Assembly: GCA_902490355.1 (NCBI GenBank)
Contig: CABUDN010000036.1
Location: forward strand, 1-17,928
Source: an uncultured Oscillibacter sp.
Lineage (GTDB): Bacteria > Bacillota > Clostridia > Oscillospirales > Oscillospiraceae
Length of the DNA stretch: 17,928 nucleotides
Reading direction: 5' to 3'
This document shows positions 5,468-12,900 of the stretch, in pieces (the stretch's first letter is position 1; the number at the start of each line of letters is the position of its first letter). The notes below the pieces were generated by a model. That model did no database searches, had not been told where the DNA came from, and saw only the letters and a list, made by a program, of their open reading frames with translations. Position numbers and translations under genes: made by a program.

Positions 5468-5543
5468 TGGAGCGGGCAACGAGGCTCGAACTCGCTACCT
5501 CCACCTTGGCAAGGTGGCGCTCTACCAGATGAGCTATGCCCGC
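5468..5543 (-). tRNA. tRNA-Gly (anticodon GCC)
   Basis: On the minus strand, 76 nt with encoded CCA. The acceptor stem is GCGGGCA/TGCCCGC, the anticodon stem CCACC/GGTGG carries loop TTGCCAA, giving GCC, and the T-loop is TTCGAGC. It is complete and has its own promoter. Its 3' end is the template repeated in the adjacent array. Confidence 0.95.
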
Positions 5544-5555
5544 GGAACAAGGAGT

Positions 5556-5584
5556 ATCTTACCAGACATTATGCTCCTTGTCAA
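5556..5584 (-). promoter_or_regulatory. Promoter of tRNA-Gly
   Basis: On the minus strand TTGACA (5579-5584), 17 bp and TAAGAT (5556-5561), the same boxes as the tRNA-Thr/Tyr promoter. It starts 25 bp after the lipoprotein stop with no terminator between, so the upstream operon may also read into the tRNA. Confidence 0.8.
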
Positions 5585-5608
5585 GGGATTTCTCCAATTT
5601 TTTTGATT

Positions 5609-6304
5609 TTATTTTGCAGGGACCTCCTGCTCTCCGGATGCCTGCACCTCCGCTCCCTCAGGCTGGAACAAAAACTCCACCAATCCTACCGGGCCGTCAG
5701 CCGGATAATAGTAGATGGTCCACTCCGGTGTCTGCGTCAGACCCCGCTCTTCCCGAACCTGAGCCACAGCTTCTTCCACCCGGTGCACGCCGTTGTCGCC
5801 CCAATAGCCGATCCGCACCGCTAGTTCCGTTTTTTCCTCGTCCAGTGCAGACTGCAGCAGAGTATAAAGCGCCTCTGTACTGGTGGCGTTGACTACATTT
5901 TGAATCTGCTCGGCTGTACGGCGGTAACTGATCCGAACCGCAATTTCATAATACCCCCTCTGAGCCTGACTGGTGGACGTAATATATTCCACCGCATACG
6001 CCCCCATGGGGGTCTCCTGCTGGATTTCCGTAGTTGCCTGCTCCAGGGTCTCCGCTACCGTCATATCGTCCTGAAAATTGTACAGGCGCAGCGTGGCGGT
6101 CTCCGTATGCTGGCCGATGAGCAGCAGCAAATCATTGACCACATCCTGATAATTCTCCGCCCGCAGTGTGCTCGCCGCCTCGCTCTCCCAGAACTTGCTG
6201 CTGTGGGGTTCTGCGGTCACATATGTCCGCTCCAGCAGCGGTGCGCAGCCGCTCATGCCCAGCAGCGCCAGCAGCATCAGCATACCTGCCACTATCTGCT
6301 TCAT
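5609..6304 (-). CDS. Predicted lipoprotein of unknown function
   Basis: A 231-residue protein with a lipoprotein signal peptide: MKQ, a hydrophobic stretch (4-17) and MSGC with C20 as the likely lipidated residue. The mature part is acidic and mixed alpha/beta, with segments such as GYYEIAVRISYRRTAEQIQN and WTIYYYPADGPVGLVEFLFQ; I recognise no domain. It should be anchored outside the membrane. AAGGAGG lies about 8 nt before the ATG. It is the last gene of the parE-parC operon, 19 nt after the LUD gene, and its role there is unclear. Confidence 0.75.
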   Translation of the reverse strand: MKQIVAGMLMLLALLGMSGCAPLLERTYVTAEPHSSKFWESEAASTLRAENYQDVVNDLLLLIGQHTETATLRLYNFQDDMTVAETLEQATTEIQQETPMGAYAVEYITSTSQAQRGYYEIAVRISYRRTAEQIQNVVNATSTEALYTLLQSALDEEKTELAVRIGYWGDNGVHRVEEAVAQVREERGLTQTPEWTIYYYPADGPVGLVEFLFQPEGAEVQASGEQEVPAK

Positions 6305-6323
6305 GGCGGGCCTCCTTTCCGGA

Positions 6324-6914
6324 TCAGTAGCCCAGGTCTTCGTCTACCAGCACCACTTCCATCTCTACGCCGGACATGGCTTCCCACAATACAGCCAGGC
6401 CCCGGCAGATCCGCTCCGGACTCTTGCAGTCATAGCACCGATCCCCCTTCACGGCACAGGGTGTCTTCTTCCCCAGCCGCTGGGCATTTTTCGGCGCGGC
6501 AATGTTCCGGGCCCGCCAAAGCGCTTCTTCGTAAGTAGGAGCCAGCTTGTTCCGTCCGGCTACCAGATAGACCTTCTGATGTCCATAGAGCATGGAAGCC
6601 ACCCGGTTGCCGTTGCCGTCGATGTTGAGGATCTCTCCCGTCTCGGCCAGACCATTGACGGAGGTGAGATACACCTGCGCCGTCATGGCCTTGGAAAGGA
6701 CTTCCGGCCCGTCCGTCCAGTGCCAATAAACCGTATTGTGAGAGGCCAGACGGTCATGGAGCCCCATCTGCTGCACGGTGATGCTGCCGCCGATGCCCAC
6801 GCTGACACCGTCAATGGCACGATTCAGGTACTCCGCCGCCTCCGCCGCCGTGGCAAAGGTCTGCACGGAAAATCCCCGGCTCTCCAGATTCTTTTTTACC
6901 GTTTCAAACGCCAT
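6324..6914 (-). CDS. LUD-domain protein (lactate utilization protein family)
   Basis: A 196-residue LUD (DUF162) protein. Motifs include VSVGIGGSITVQQMGL (37-52), NIDGNGNRVASMLYGHQKVY (97-116) and a C-terminal four-cysteine cluster C153, C160, C163, C170 (GDRCYDCKSPERICRG). Family members LutB and LutC take part in L-lactate oxidation, but this is the stand-alone type with no LutA or LutB partner here, so lactate use is not shown. The Cys cluster might bind a metal or an Fe-S centre (inference). The ATG at 6914 has AAGGAGGAA upstream and starts 1 nt after the yitT stop codon; in-frame starts further upstream would overlap yitT. Confidence 0.8.
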   Translation of the reverse strand: MAFETVKKNLESRGFSVQTFATAAEAAEYLNRAIDGVSVGIGGSITVQQMGLHDRLASHNTVYWHWTDGPEVLSKAMTAQVYLTSVNGLAETGEILNIDGNGNRVASMLYGHQKVYLVAGRNKLAPTYEEALWRARNIAAPKNAQRLGKKTPCAVKGDRCYDCKSPERICRGLAVLWEAMSGVEMEVVLVDEDLGY

Positions 6915-6915
6915 G

Positions 6916-7773
6916 TCAGAGTTCCTCCTTATGATAATCCCCAAATCCCTCGCCCAATACCTCATGGGCGTTGCAGACAATCAAAAACGCGCTGGAGTCC
7001 AGATCCCGGATGGTCCGCTTGAGCTGCACAATCTCCTTTTGAGGAAAGGCCACCATCAGCACCTGTTTTTCCGCGCCGGTATAGGCCCCCTGTCCCCGAA
7101 GGATCGTCACGCCCCGGTCCTGCTCCCGCAGCAGCACGTCGGCAATCTCCCGCCAGCGGTCGGAGACGATGATAGCTACCTTGGAAGCATCGGTTCCGTA
7201 AAGCACCGCATCCATCACCTTGGCCATCACCACCAGGGCCACCGCACCATAGAGCGCCGTTTCCACCTGGCCAAAGGCCACGGCCGCCAGTGCCAGCACC
7301 ACGCCGTCCGGCACCAGCAGCAGCTTCCCCATGGGCAGCCACGGGAAGCGCAGCTTCAGCAGCCGGGCCACGATATCGGTGCCGCCGGTGGTCGCCCCCT
7401 GGGCAAACACCAGACCAAAGCCCGCTCCCATCACGGCGCCGCCGCACAAACACGCCAGCAGCGGGTCCATGGGCGGAAACGTATACCAGGCGGCAATCAC
7501 ATCAATGGCCACCGAACTCACCGCCATGGAAAACAGGGAGGAAGCCAGCAGGTGAAAGCCGATGAGCTTCCATCCGGCCAAAAACAGCGGAATGTTCAAT
7601 ATAATGGTCAAAACACCCACTGGAAGCGCCGGAATCAGCACATTGATCACCTGGGCCAAGCCGGTGACGCCGCCCATGGCGATCTGATTGGGCGCAAAGA
7701 ACCAGTCAAAGCCCAGGGCAAAGATCAACGAACCCAGGGCAATGATGGCATAGCTTTTTATAAATTGCTTCAT
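6916..7773 (-). CDS. YitT-family membrane protein (second paralog)
   Basis: A 285-residue YitT protein with an N-terminal membrane domain of five to six segments and the family signature GATTGGTDIVARL. The C-terminal DUF2179 domain contains GQGAYTGAEKQVLMV. Its ATG overlaps the parC-like stop codon by 4 bp (ATGA), and the LUD gene begins 1 nt after its own stop, so it is translationally coupled in the operon. Its function is unknown; the family is predicted to be integral membrane. It is only distantly similar to the copy at 3254-4138. Confidence 0.85.
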   Translation of the reverse strand: MKQFIKSYAIIALGSLIFALGFDWFFAPNQIAMGGVTGLAQVINVLIPALPVGVLTIILNIPLFLAGWKLIGFHLLASSLFSMAVSSVAIDVIAAWYTFPPMDPLLACLCGGAVMGAGFGLVFAQGATTGGTDIVARLLKLRFPWLPMGKLLLVPDGVVLALAAVAFGQVETALYGAVALVVMAKVMDAVLYGTDASKVAIIVSDRWREIADVLLREQDRGVTILRGQGAYTGAEKQVLMVAFPQKEIVQLKRTIRDLDSSAFLIVCNAHEVLGEGFGDYHKEEL

Positions 7774-10022
7774 GTGTTCTCATCCAGCAGACCCAGCTGC
7801 CGCTCCTCGGTATCCTCCTGCCGCAGCAGCGCACCGGCAGCCGGAATGGCCCGGACCCGGTAACGGCTGAGATTGGAAATGGCGCTCTCTTCCACCGGCA
7901 CGACCCGCTCCAGATGATACTTGGGCTTGAGGTTCATCACCGCCACGCCCTGGGTCGTCCGGGTGGTCTTGGGAGCAAGGAGAGCCGTGTGGAAGATCAG
8001 GCAGCGGGGCTCCGAAGAGTACACTGCCAGCTCCCCTTCTTCGTCCACCCGCCGGATGCAGCAAAGGGGTGCCTTGTCGGAATAGGCGCCGGTAAGCTTG
8101 CGGCGGTTGGAGGTGGTCTGATAGGCCGTGAGCTCCACCCGGGCCACTTTGCCATTTTCAAAGAAGAACAGCAGCGCACCGGCATAATCTGCTCCCGGCA
8201 GCACGGCATAAATCACGCTCTCTCCGGGGTCCATACCCAGCTTGGCGGGCAGATACTCGCCCAGCACGCTGGCCTTGCTGTCCTCAAACTCGCTCAGGCG
8301 GGTCTTATAGACCTGATGCTGGTCCGTGAAGAACATGATCTCGGCATTGCTGGTGGTCTCAAAGCTCTGGCGCAGGCTGTCGCCCTCCTTGAACTTCTGG
8401 TCCGAGCTCATGCGCAGGCTCTGGGGCGAGATTTTCTTGAAGTATCCCTCCCGGGAGAGGAAGATGTGCACGGGATACTCCTCCGCCTGCTCCTCCTCAT
8501 ACACCGGCAGCTCATGGCCGTAGACCAGGGTGGTGCGGCGGGGCTCGCCATACTTGGCCGCCACGGCCGTCAGCTCATCCACCAGGATCTTGCGGATTCT
8601 CTGGGGCTTGGCCAGGGTATCCTCCAGGTCCTCGATCTCATCCCGCAGGGCATCGGTCTCCTGGACCCGCTTGAGGATGTATTCCTTATTGATATTGCGC
8701 AGCTTGATTTCTGCCACGTATTCCGCCTGGACCTGATCGATGCCGAAGCCGATCATCAGGTTGGGAATGACCTCGGACTCCTCCTCCGTCTCCCGGATGA
8801 TTTTGATGGCCTTGTCGATGTCCAGCAGAATGCGCTTGAGGCCCTTCAAAAGGTGCAGCTTGTCCTGCTTTTTCTTCATGACGAAGTACACCCGCCGCCG
8901 CACGGACTCCGTGCGCCAGGCCGTCCACTCCTCCAGGATCTGCCGCACGCCCAGCACCTTGGGACTGCCGGCAATGAGGACATTGAAGTTGCAGGAGAAG
9001 CTGTCCTCCAGTGTGGTCTGTTTAAACAGGCGGGCCATGAGCTTGTCCGGATCGGTTCCCCGCTTGAGGTCGATGGTCAGCTTCAGACCGGACAGGTCCG
9101 TCTCATCCCGCATGTCGGCAATTTCCTTAGCCTTGCCGGCTTTGATCAGCTCGGCCACTTTATCCAAAATGGCCTCCACCGTGGTGGAATAGGGGATCTC
9201 ATAGATCTCGATGAGGTTTTCTTCCTTGACATAGCGGTACTTGGCCCGGACCCGGACACTGCCCCGTCCGGTATCGTAGACCTCCCGCAGAGCATCGGGA
9301 TCGCAGATCAGCTCGCCGCCGGTGGGGAAATCCGGCCCCAGCAGCGTGGCGGTAAGATCGCACTCTGGATTCTTCAGGTAGGCCACGGTGGTCTCGCAGA
9401 CCTCCTTGAGGTTAAAGCCGCAGAACTGGGAGGCCATGCCCACGGCGATGCCGCTGTTGGCGGACACCAGAATATTGGGGAACGTAGTGGGCAGCAGGGC
9501 CGGCTCCGTCATGGTGTTGTCGTAGTTATCCACGAAGTCCACCGTGTCGGCGTCAATATCCCGGAACAGCTCGGCGCAGATGGGAGTCAGCTTGGCCTCG
9601 GTGTACCGGGGCGCGGCGCAGGCCATATCCCGGGAGTAGGCCTTGCCGAAGTTGCCCTTGGAATCCACAAAGGGGGTGAGCAGAGCGCCGTAGCCCCGGG
9701 ACAGACGCACCATGGTATCGTAAATGGGCGCGTCGCCGTGGGGGTTGAGGCGCATGGTCTGGCCCACGATGTTGGCGGACTTGGTCCGCGCTCCCGTCAA
9801 AAGGCCCATCTTGTACATGGTGTACAGGAGCTTGCGGTGGGAGGGCTTGAAGCCGTCGATCTCCGGAATGGCCCGGGAGACGATCACCGACATGGCGTAG
9901 GGCATGTAGTTGACTTCTAGGGTATCGGTGATGGGCTGCTCCACCACTGCGGCGTGGAGCCCCATAACGTTGGGATTATTCGCTTTATGCCGGTTTTCCG
10001 CCGGCTGCTTCTTCTTTGGCAT
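7770..10022 (-). CDS. parC: Type IIA topoisomerase subunit A (ParC/GyrA-like)
   Basis: A 750-residue subunit A of a type II topoisomerase, which cuts and rejoins DNA through a tyrosine. The winged-helix region has GFKPSHRKLLYTMYKMG and NPHGDAPIYD; the catalytic tyrosine is Y140 in AAPRYTEAKL. A long coiled-coil region (about 380-480) and a beta-pinwheel-like C-terminal part follow. No GyrA box (QRRGGKG type) is visible, favouring topoisomerase IV-like decatenation over gyrase supercoiling. The position of the quinolone-contact serine (GyrA Ser83) is Ala98, followed by Pro99, while the acidic partner D102 is kept. Its partner is the ParE-like gene upstream, with a small membrane protein gene in between. 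An AAGGA element precedes the ATG. Confidence 0.88.
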   Translation of the reverse strand: MPKKKQPAENRHKANNPNVMGLHAAVVEQPITDTLEVNYMPYAMSVIVSRAIPEIDGFKPSHRKLLYTMYKMGLLTGARTKSANIVGQTMRLNPHGDAPIYDTMVRLSRGYGALLTPFVDSKGNFGKAYSRDMACAAPRYTEAKLTPICAELFRDIDADTVDFVDNYDNTMTEPALLPTTFPNILVSANSGIAVGMASQFCGFNLKEVCETTVAYLKNPECDLTATLLGPDFPTGGELICDPDALREVYDTGRGSVRVRAKYRYVKEENLIEIYEIPYSTTVEAILDKVAELIKAGKAKEIADMRDETDLSGLKLTIDLKRGTDPDKLMARLFKQTTLEDSFSCNFNVLIAGSPKVLGVRQILEEWTAWRTESVRRRVYFVMKKKQDKLHLLKGLKRILLDIDKAIKIIRETEEESEVIPNLMIGFGIDQVQAEYVAEIKLRNINKEYILKRVQETDALRDEIEDLEDTLAKPQRIRKILVDELTAVAAKYGEPRRTTLVYGHELPVYEEEQAEEYPVHIFLSREGYFKKISPQSLRMSSDQKFKEGDSLRQSFETTSNAEIMFFTDQHQVYKTRLSEFEDSKASVLGEYLPAKLGMDPGESVIYAVLPGADYAGALLFFFENGKVARVELTAYQTTSNRRKLTGAYSDKAPLCCIRRVDEEGELAVYSSEPRCLIFHTALLAPKTTRTTQGVAVMNLKPKYHLERVVPVEESAISNLSRYRVRAIPAAGALLRQEDTEERQLGLLDENT

Positions 10023-10069
10023 GGTGTTGATTCCTTATCCTTTATCCGTATATCAGGCGTTTTGTCGGC

Positions 10070-10456
10070 TCAGGCGGAGCTCTTTCCGGTGCTCAGCAGG
10101 GGTACAAAGCCCAGCAGAGAAACCAGCAGAAGGCCGACGATCTGGGCAAGCAGAATGAAGTCCGTGTCAAAGGACACAAACGCGGCCAGCAGCCAGCCCA
10201 GAGGGCAGAGGGCGGCGTTGAAGAGGTACAGCGCTCCCATCCGCCGGGCCCAGAGCCGCTGAACCGCCTCCGGAACCTTCCGCTGCTGCCAGAGGTACGC
10301 ATTTCCCGGTCCCCGCAGGCATCCCAGTCCGTACAGGATCGATGAGACGGTCATGATGGCATAGAGCACGGCCATGGCGGGAAAGTCTTCCCACCAGTAG
10401 GGTGCCAGCACCACGGCCAGCAGTCCGATGCTCAAGGCAAAATTCAGTCTACTCAT
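10070..10456 (-). CDS. Small four-helix membrane protein between parE and parC
   Basis: A 128-residue protein with four hydrophobic segments near residues 5-20, 28-46, 74-93 and 100-120. A basic loop between helices two and three (WQQRKVPEAVQRLWARRMG) suggests that loop is cytosolic. No family is recognised. The start at 10456 is chosen because GGAGGAA lies 5 nt upstream; a longer frame from 10492 would place this site inside the gene. It lies 85 nt after parE and 47 nt before parC in the same transcript. A membrane protein between topoisomerase subunits is unusual and may be incidental. Confidence 0.7.
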   Translation of the reverse strand: MSRLNFALSIGLLAVVLAPYWWEDFPAMAVLYAIMTVSSILYGLGCLRGPGNAYLWQQRKVPEAVQRLWARRMGALYLFNAALCPLGWLLAAFVSFDTDFILLAQIVGLLLVSLLGFVPLLSTGKSSA

Positions 10457-10541
10457 ATGATTCCTCCACACATCCCGCACGCCGGCACACACTGCGCGCA
10501 GTTGCGGCCTTCATCGCGCAAAGGCGCCTTCCCTTCGGCTC

Positions 10542-12536
10542 TTACGAGATATCCGCCATTTCCAGATACTTGTAGCCGTTTTCCGCAATGTGGTCCTTGC
10601 GCCCCTGGAGGTTGTCTCCCAACAGCAGGTCAAAGACCTCCGCCGTGCGCTCCACATCCTCCGGCATGACCCGGATCAGCCGCCGGGTCTCAGGGTTCAT
10701 GGTGGTCAGCCACATCATATCCGGATCGTTCTCGCCCAGGCCCTTGGAGCGGTCGATCTTGTACTTCTTCCCCTCCAGGCTCTTGACAATGTCGTTTTTC
10801 TCCTTATCGGAATAGGCAAACCAGGTCTTCTCCCCGGAGTTGATCTCAAAGAGGGGCGTCTCGGCAATGTAGACATAGCCCTCCCGGATCAGGGTGGGGG
10901 TCAGCCGGTAGAGCATAGTCAGCACCAGGGTGCGGATCTGGAAGCCGTCCACATCACCATCGGTGCAGATGACCACTTTATTCCAGCGGAAGTTGGCCAG
11001 GTCAAAGGCTGCCATGTTCTTGACATGCCGTCCCTGAACCTCCACGCCGCAGCCCAGCACCCGGATCAGGTCCATGATGATGTCGCTTTTGAAGATCCGG
11101 GCGTAGTCCGCCTTCAGACAGTTGAGGATCTTGCCCCGGATGGGCATAATGCCCTGATATTCCGCGTCCCGGCTGAGCTTGACGCTGCCCAGAGCGGAGT
11201 CGCCCTCCACGATATAGATTTCCCGCTTGGACACGTCCTTGGACCGGCAGTCCACGAACTTCTGCACCCGGTCGGCAATGCTGATGTTGGCCGAGAGCTT
11301 GTTCTTGATATTCAGCCGGGCCTTCTCCGCACTCTCCCGGGAGCGCTTGTTGATGAGCACCTGCTCGGCGATCTTCTCGGCGTCAAAGTGGTTTTCAATG
11401 AAATAGATCTCCAGATTGGACCGGAGGAACTCCGTCATGGCCTCCTGGATGAACTTGTTGGTGATGGCCTTTTTCGTCTGGTTTTCATAGGAGGTCTGGG
11501 TGGAGAAGTTGTTGGACACCAGCACAATGCAGTCCTCGATGTCCGCCCAGGTCACCTTGCTCTCGCTCTTTTGATACTTGTTCTGCTGGCGCAGATACGC
11601 GTCCACCGCCGAGACAAAGGCGGACTTGGTGGCCTTTTCCGGGCTGCCCCCGTGCTCGAGCCAGCTGGAGTTGTGATAGTGCTCGATGCAGCAGGTCTTG
11701 TTGGAAAAGCAGAAGGACACACTGAGCTTGACCTTGTACTCCGGCTTGTCCGCCCGGTCCCGGCCCTTCTTCTCAGCCTGCCAGAACACCGGCGCCGTCA
11801 GGGTCTCCGTCCCGGCCAGCTCCGCCACATAGTCGGCGATGCCGTTTTCGTAGAGAAATTCCGTCTCTTCGAACTTGCCCGGCTCTGTCTCATTGCGGAA
11901 GCGGAAGGTAATGCCGGCGTTGACCACCGCCTGGCGCTTGAGCACATCCGTAAAGTACTCCGCGGGAATGGCGATGTCGGTAAACACATCCAGATCCGGC
12001 AGCCAGCGGGTGCGGGTACCGGTCTTTTTCTGCTGGCTCTTGGGCAGCGGCGCTGCTTCCAGTCCCCCGACGATCTCGCCCCGCTCAAAGTGGAGGCGAT
12101 ACTCCTGGCCGTCCCGCCAGACCGTCACGTCCATGTACCGGGAGGCATACTGCGTGGCGCAGGCGCCCAGGCCGTTGAGGCCCAGGGAGTACTCGTAGTT
12201 GTCTCCGGCCAGGTTGTCATATTTGCCGCCGGCGTACAGCTCGCAGTACACCAGCTCCCAGTTGTAGCGCTGCTCTTTCTCGTTCCAGTCCACCGGGCAG
12301 CCCCGGCCGGCATCCTCCACCTCTACGGAGCGGTCGGCATACCGGGTCAGAGTGATGACCCGGCCATGGCCTTCCCGGGCCTCGTCGATGGAGTTGGAGA
12401 GGATCTCAAAGACCGCATGCTCGCAGCCATCCAGCCCGTCGGAGCCGAAAATGACACCGGGCCGCTTCCGGACCCGGTCTGCTCCCTTTAATGCGGAAAT
12501 GCTCTCATTGCCGTAAGATTGCTTTCTTGTTGCCAT
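10542..12536 (-). CDS. parE: Type IIA topoisomerase subunit B (ParE/GyrB-like)
   Basis: A 664-residue ATPase subunit. The GHKL fold is shown by E44 and N48 in EILSNSIDE, D75 in VEDAGRG and the lid GLNGLG (119-124). The QTK loop is in ENQTKKA (351-357). The TOPRIM domain has EGDSA (E444) followed by PIRGKILN, and the Mg-binding TDGDVDG (D526, D528, D530). All catalytic residues are present. It diverges from standard GyrB: EGDSALGSVK replaces the usual EGDSAGGSAK, and an unusual cysteine-rich stretch (FCFSNKTCCIEHYH) lies in the transducer domain. GGAGG lies 5 nt before the ATG. It is the first gene of the six-gene minus-strand operon and supplies ATP-driven strand passage with the ParC-like subunit. 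Confidence 0.88.
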   Translation of the reverse strand: MATRKQSYGNESISALKGADRVRKRPGVIFGSDGLDGCEHAVFEILSNSIDEAREGHGRVITLTRYADRSVEVEDAGRGCPVDWNEKEQRYNWELVYCELYAGGKYDNLAGDNYEYSLGLNGLGACATQYASRYMDVTVWRDGQEYRLHFERGEIVGGLEAAPLPKSQQKKTGTRTRWLPDLDVFTDIAIPAEYFTDVLKRQAVVNAGITFRFRNETEPGKFEETEFLYENGIADYVAELAGTETLTAPVFWQAEKKGRDRADKPEYKVKLSVSFCFSNKTCCIEHYHNSSWLEHGGSPEKATKSAFVSAVDAYLRQQNKYQKSESKVTWADIEDCIVLVSNNFSTQTSYENQTKKAITNKFIQEAMTEFLRSNLEIYFIENHFDAEKIAEQVLINKRSRESAEKARLNIKNKLSANISIADRVQKFVDCRSKDVSKREIYIVEGDSALGSVKLSRDAEYQGIMPIRGKILNCLKADYARIFKSDIIMDLIRVLGCGVEVQGRHVKNMAAFDLANFRWNKVVICTDGDVDGFQIRTLVLTMLYRLTPTLIREGYVYIAETPLFEINSGEKTWFAYSDKEKNDIVKSLEGKKYKIDRSKGLGENDPDMMWLTTMNPETRRLIRVMPEDVERTAEVFDLLLGDNLQGRKDHIAENGYKYLEMADIS

Positions 12537-12548
12537 AGTGCCTCCGAA

Positions 12549-12609
12549 ACGGCAAAAACTGCCGTGATTGATCGGGTGTTATTGTACCACAACCCGTCCG
12601 GCAGTTCAA
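12549..12609 (-). promoter_or_regulatory. Promoter and leader hairpin of the parE operon
   Basis: On the minus strand TTGAAC (12604-12609), 17 bp and TACAAT (12581-12586) make a good housekeeping promoter 45 bp before the parE ATG. The leader contains a 6-bp hairpin ACGGCA/TGCCGT (arms 12560-12565 and 12549-12554) just ahead of the ribosome binding site. Confidence 0.75.
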
Positions 12610-12667
12610 GGGCTGCCGCCGCCGGCCCGGCTTTCCCGCCGTTTCCCGCCGGGAAGAGGCATTTTTC

Positions 12668-12695
12668 GAGAAAATGTTATTGCGCAAATTTTCTC
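12668..12695. repeat. Inverted repeat in the divergent intergenic region
   Basis: GAGAAAAT (12668-12675) and ATTTTCTC (12688-12695) form a perfect 8-bp inverted repeat around a 12-bp centre. To its right the 10-mer CCTTCATAAT occurs twice in tandem (about 12711-12731), making an AT-rich patch. No gene is seen in 12537-12900. Confidence 0.5.
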
Positions 12696-12737
12696 ATAAC
12701 CTGGCTGTCACCTTCATAATTCCTTCATAATAAAGGG

Positions 12738-12767
12738 TTTTGCACATTCTCCACAGGGTTTTCCACA
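12738..12767 (+). other. Cluster of three DnaA-box-like 9-mers
   Basis: TTTTGCACA (12738-12746), TTCTCCACA (12747-12755) and TTTTCCACA (12759-12767) each match the DnaA box TTATNCACA at 8 of 9 positions. All three have the same orientation, and all miss only at position 3. They adjoin the AT-rich direct repeat at 12711-12731. Whether DnaA binds them is not known. Confidence 0.45.
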
Positions 12768-12798
12768 CCGTTATGTAAACTCTTCACTTCCCGGAAAA

Positions 12799-12873
12799 AT
12801 TCCGATCCGCAACCGCCGGTTGCCGGAATGCCAGTTTGGGCTGGTTGCGCGCAACTGCGGCGTCTGCTATCAT
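12799..12873 (+). promoter_or_regulatory. Promoter and palindromes of the XRE membrane protein gene
   Basis: TTGCGC (12845-12850), 17 bp and TATCAT (12868-12873) form a likely promoter. The perfect 12-bp palindrome GTTGCGCGCAAC (12844-12855) lies over the -35. A second dyad with the same half-sites, GCAAC-N5-GTTGC (12809-12823), lies upstream inside a longer hairpin (12799-12829). The gene's own XRE domain is a candidate binder. Confidence 0.55.
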
Positions 12874-12900
12874 GGATGCAGAACGAAAGGAGGATGCCCC

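Larger units (their letters stand above)
4862..5496. repeat. Tandem 171-bp array at the tRNA-Gly 3' end
   Basis: Units start at 4871, 5042, 5213 and 5384, exactly 171 bp apart; the fourth is partial and runs into the intact tRNA-Gly. Units two to four look identical. The outermost (4871-5041) differs at two positions, T to C in GCGCTGG and G to A in TACGCGAAA. Seen from the tRNA strand, each unit holds the last 28-29 nt of tRNA-Gly (T-arm, acceptor 3' strand, CCA), a terminator hairpin, an imperfect ACGCGCT/AGCGCGT pair, a GCAGG/CCTGC hairpin and a GCAAAYGGC hairpin. Because 171 equals 57 codons, long open frames run through on both strands; I regard them as artefacts. Confidence 0.9.

Noticed and set aside
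4862..5496. CRISPR array
   Set aside because: Units are 171 bp and essentially identical throughout, with no variable spacers and no cas genes nearby; part of each unit is tRNA sequence.
4714..5824. Long open frames on both strands across the 171-bp array (up to about 310 residues, internally repetitive)
   Set aside because: The unit length is a multiple of three, so any stop-free frame in one unit stays open in all. The frames run through a tRNA and terminators and lack sensible ribosome binding sites.
7914..12491. Long + strand frames opposite parC and parE (more than 600 residues each)
   Set aside because: They mirror strongly supported topoisomerase genes. They arise from GC-rich codon bias on the opposite strand and have no recognisable domains.
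12537..12900. Chromosomal origin of replication
   Set aside because: The DnaA-like sites are few and imperfect, and dnaA, dnaN or other origin neighbours are absent; kept only as a DnaA-box-like cluster.
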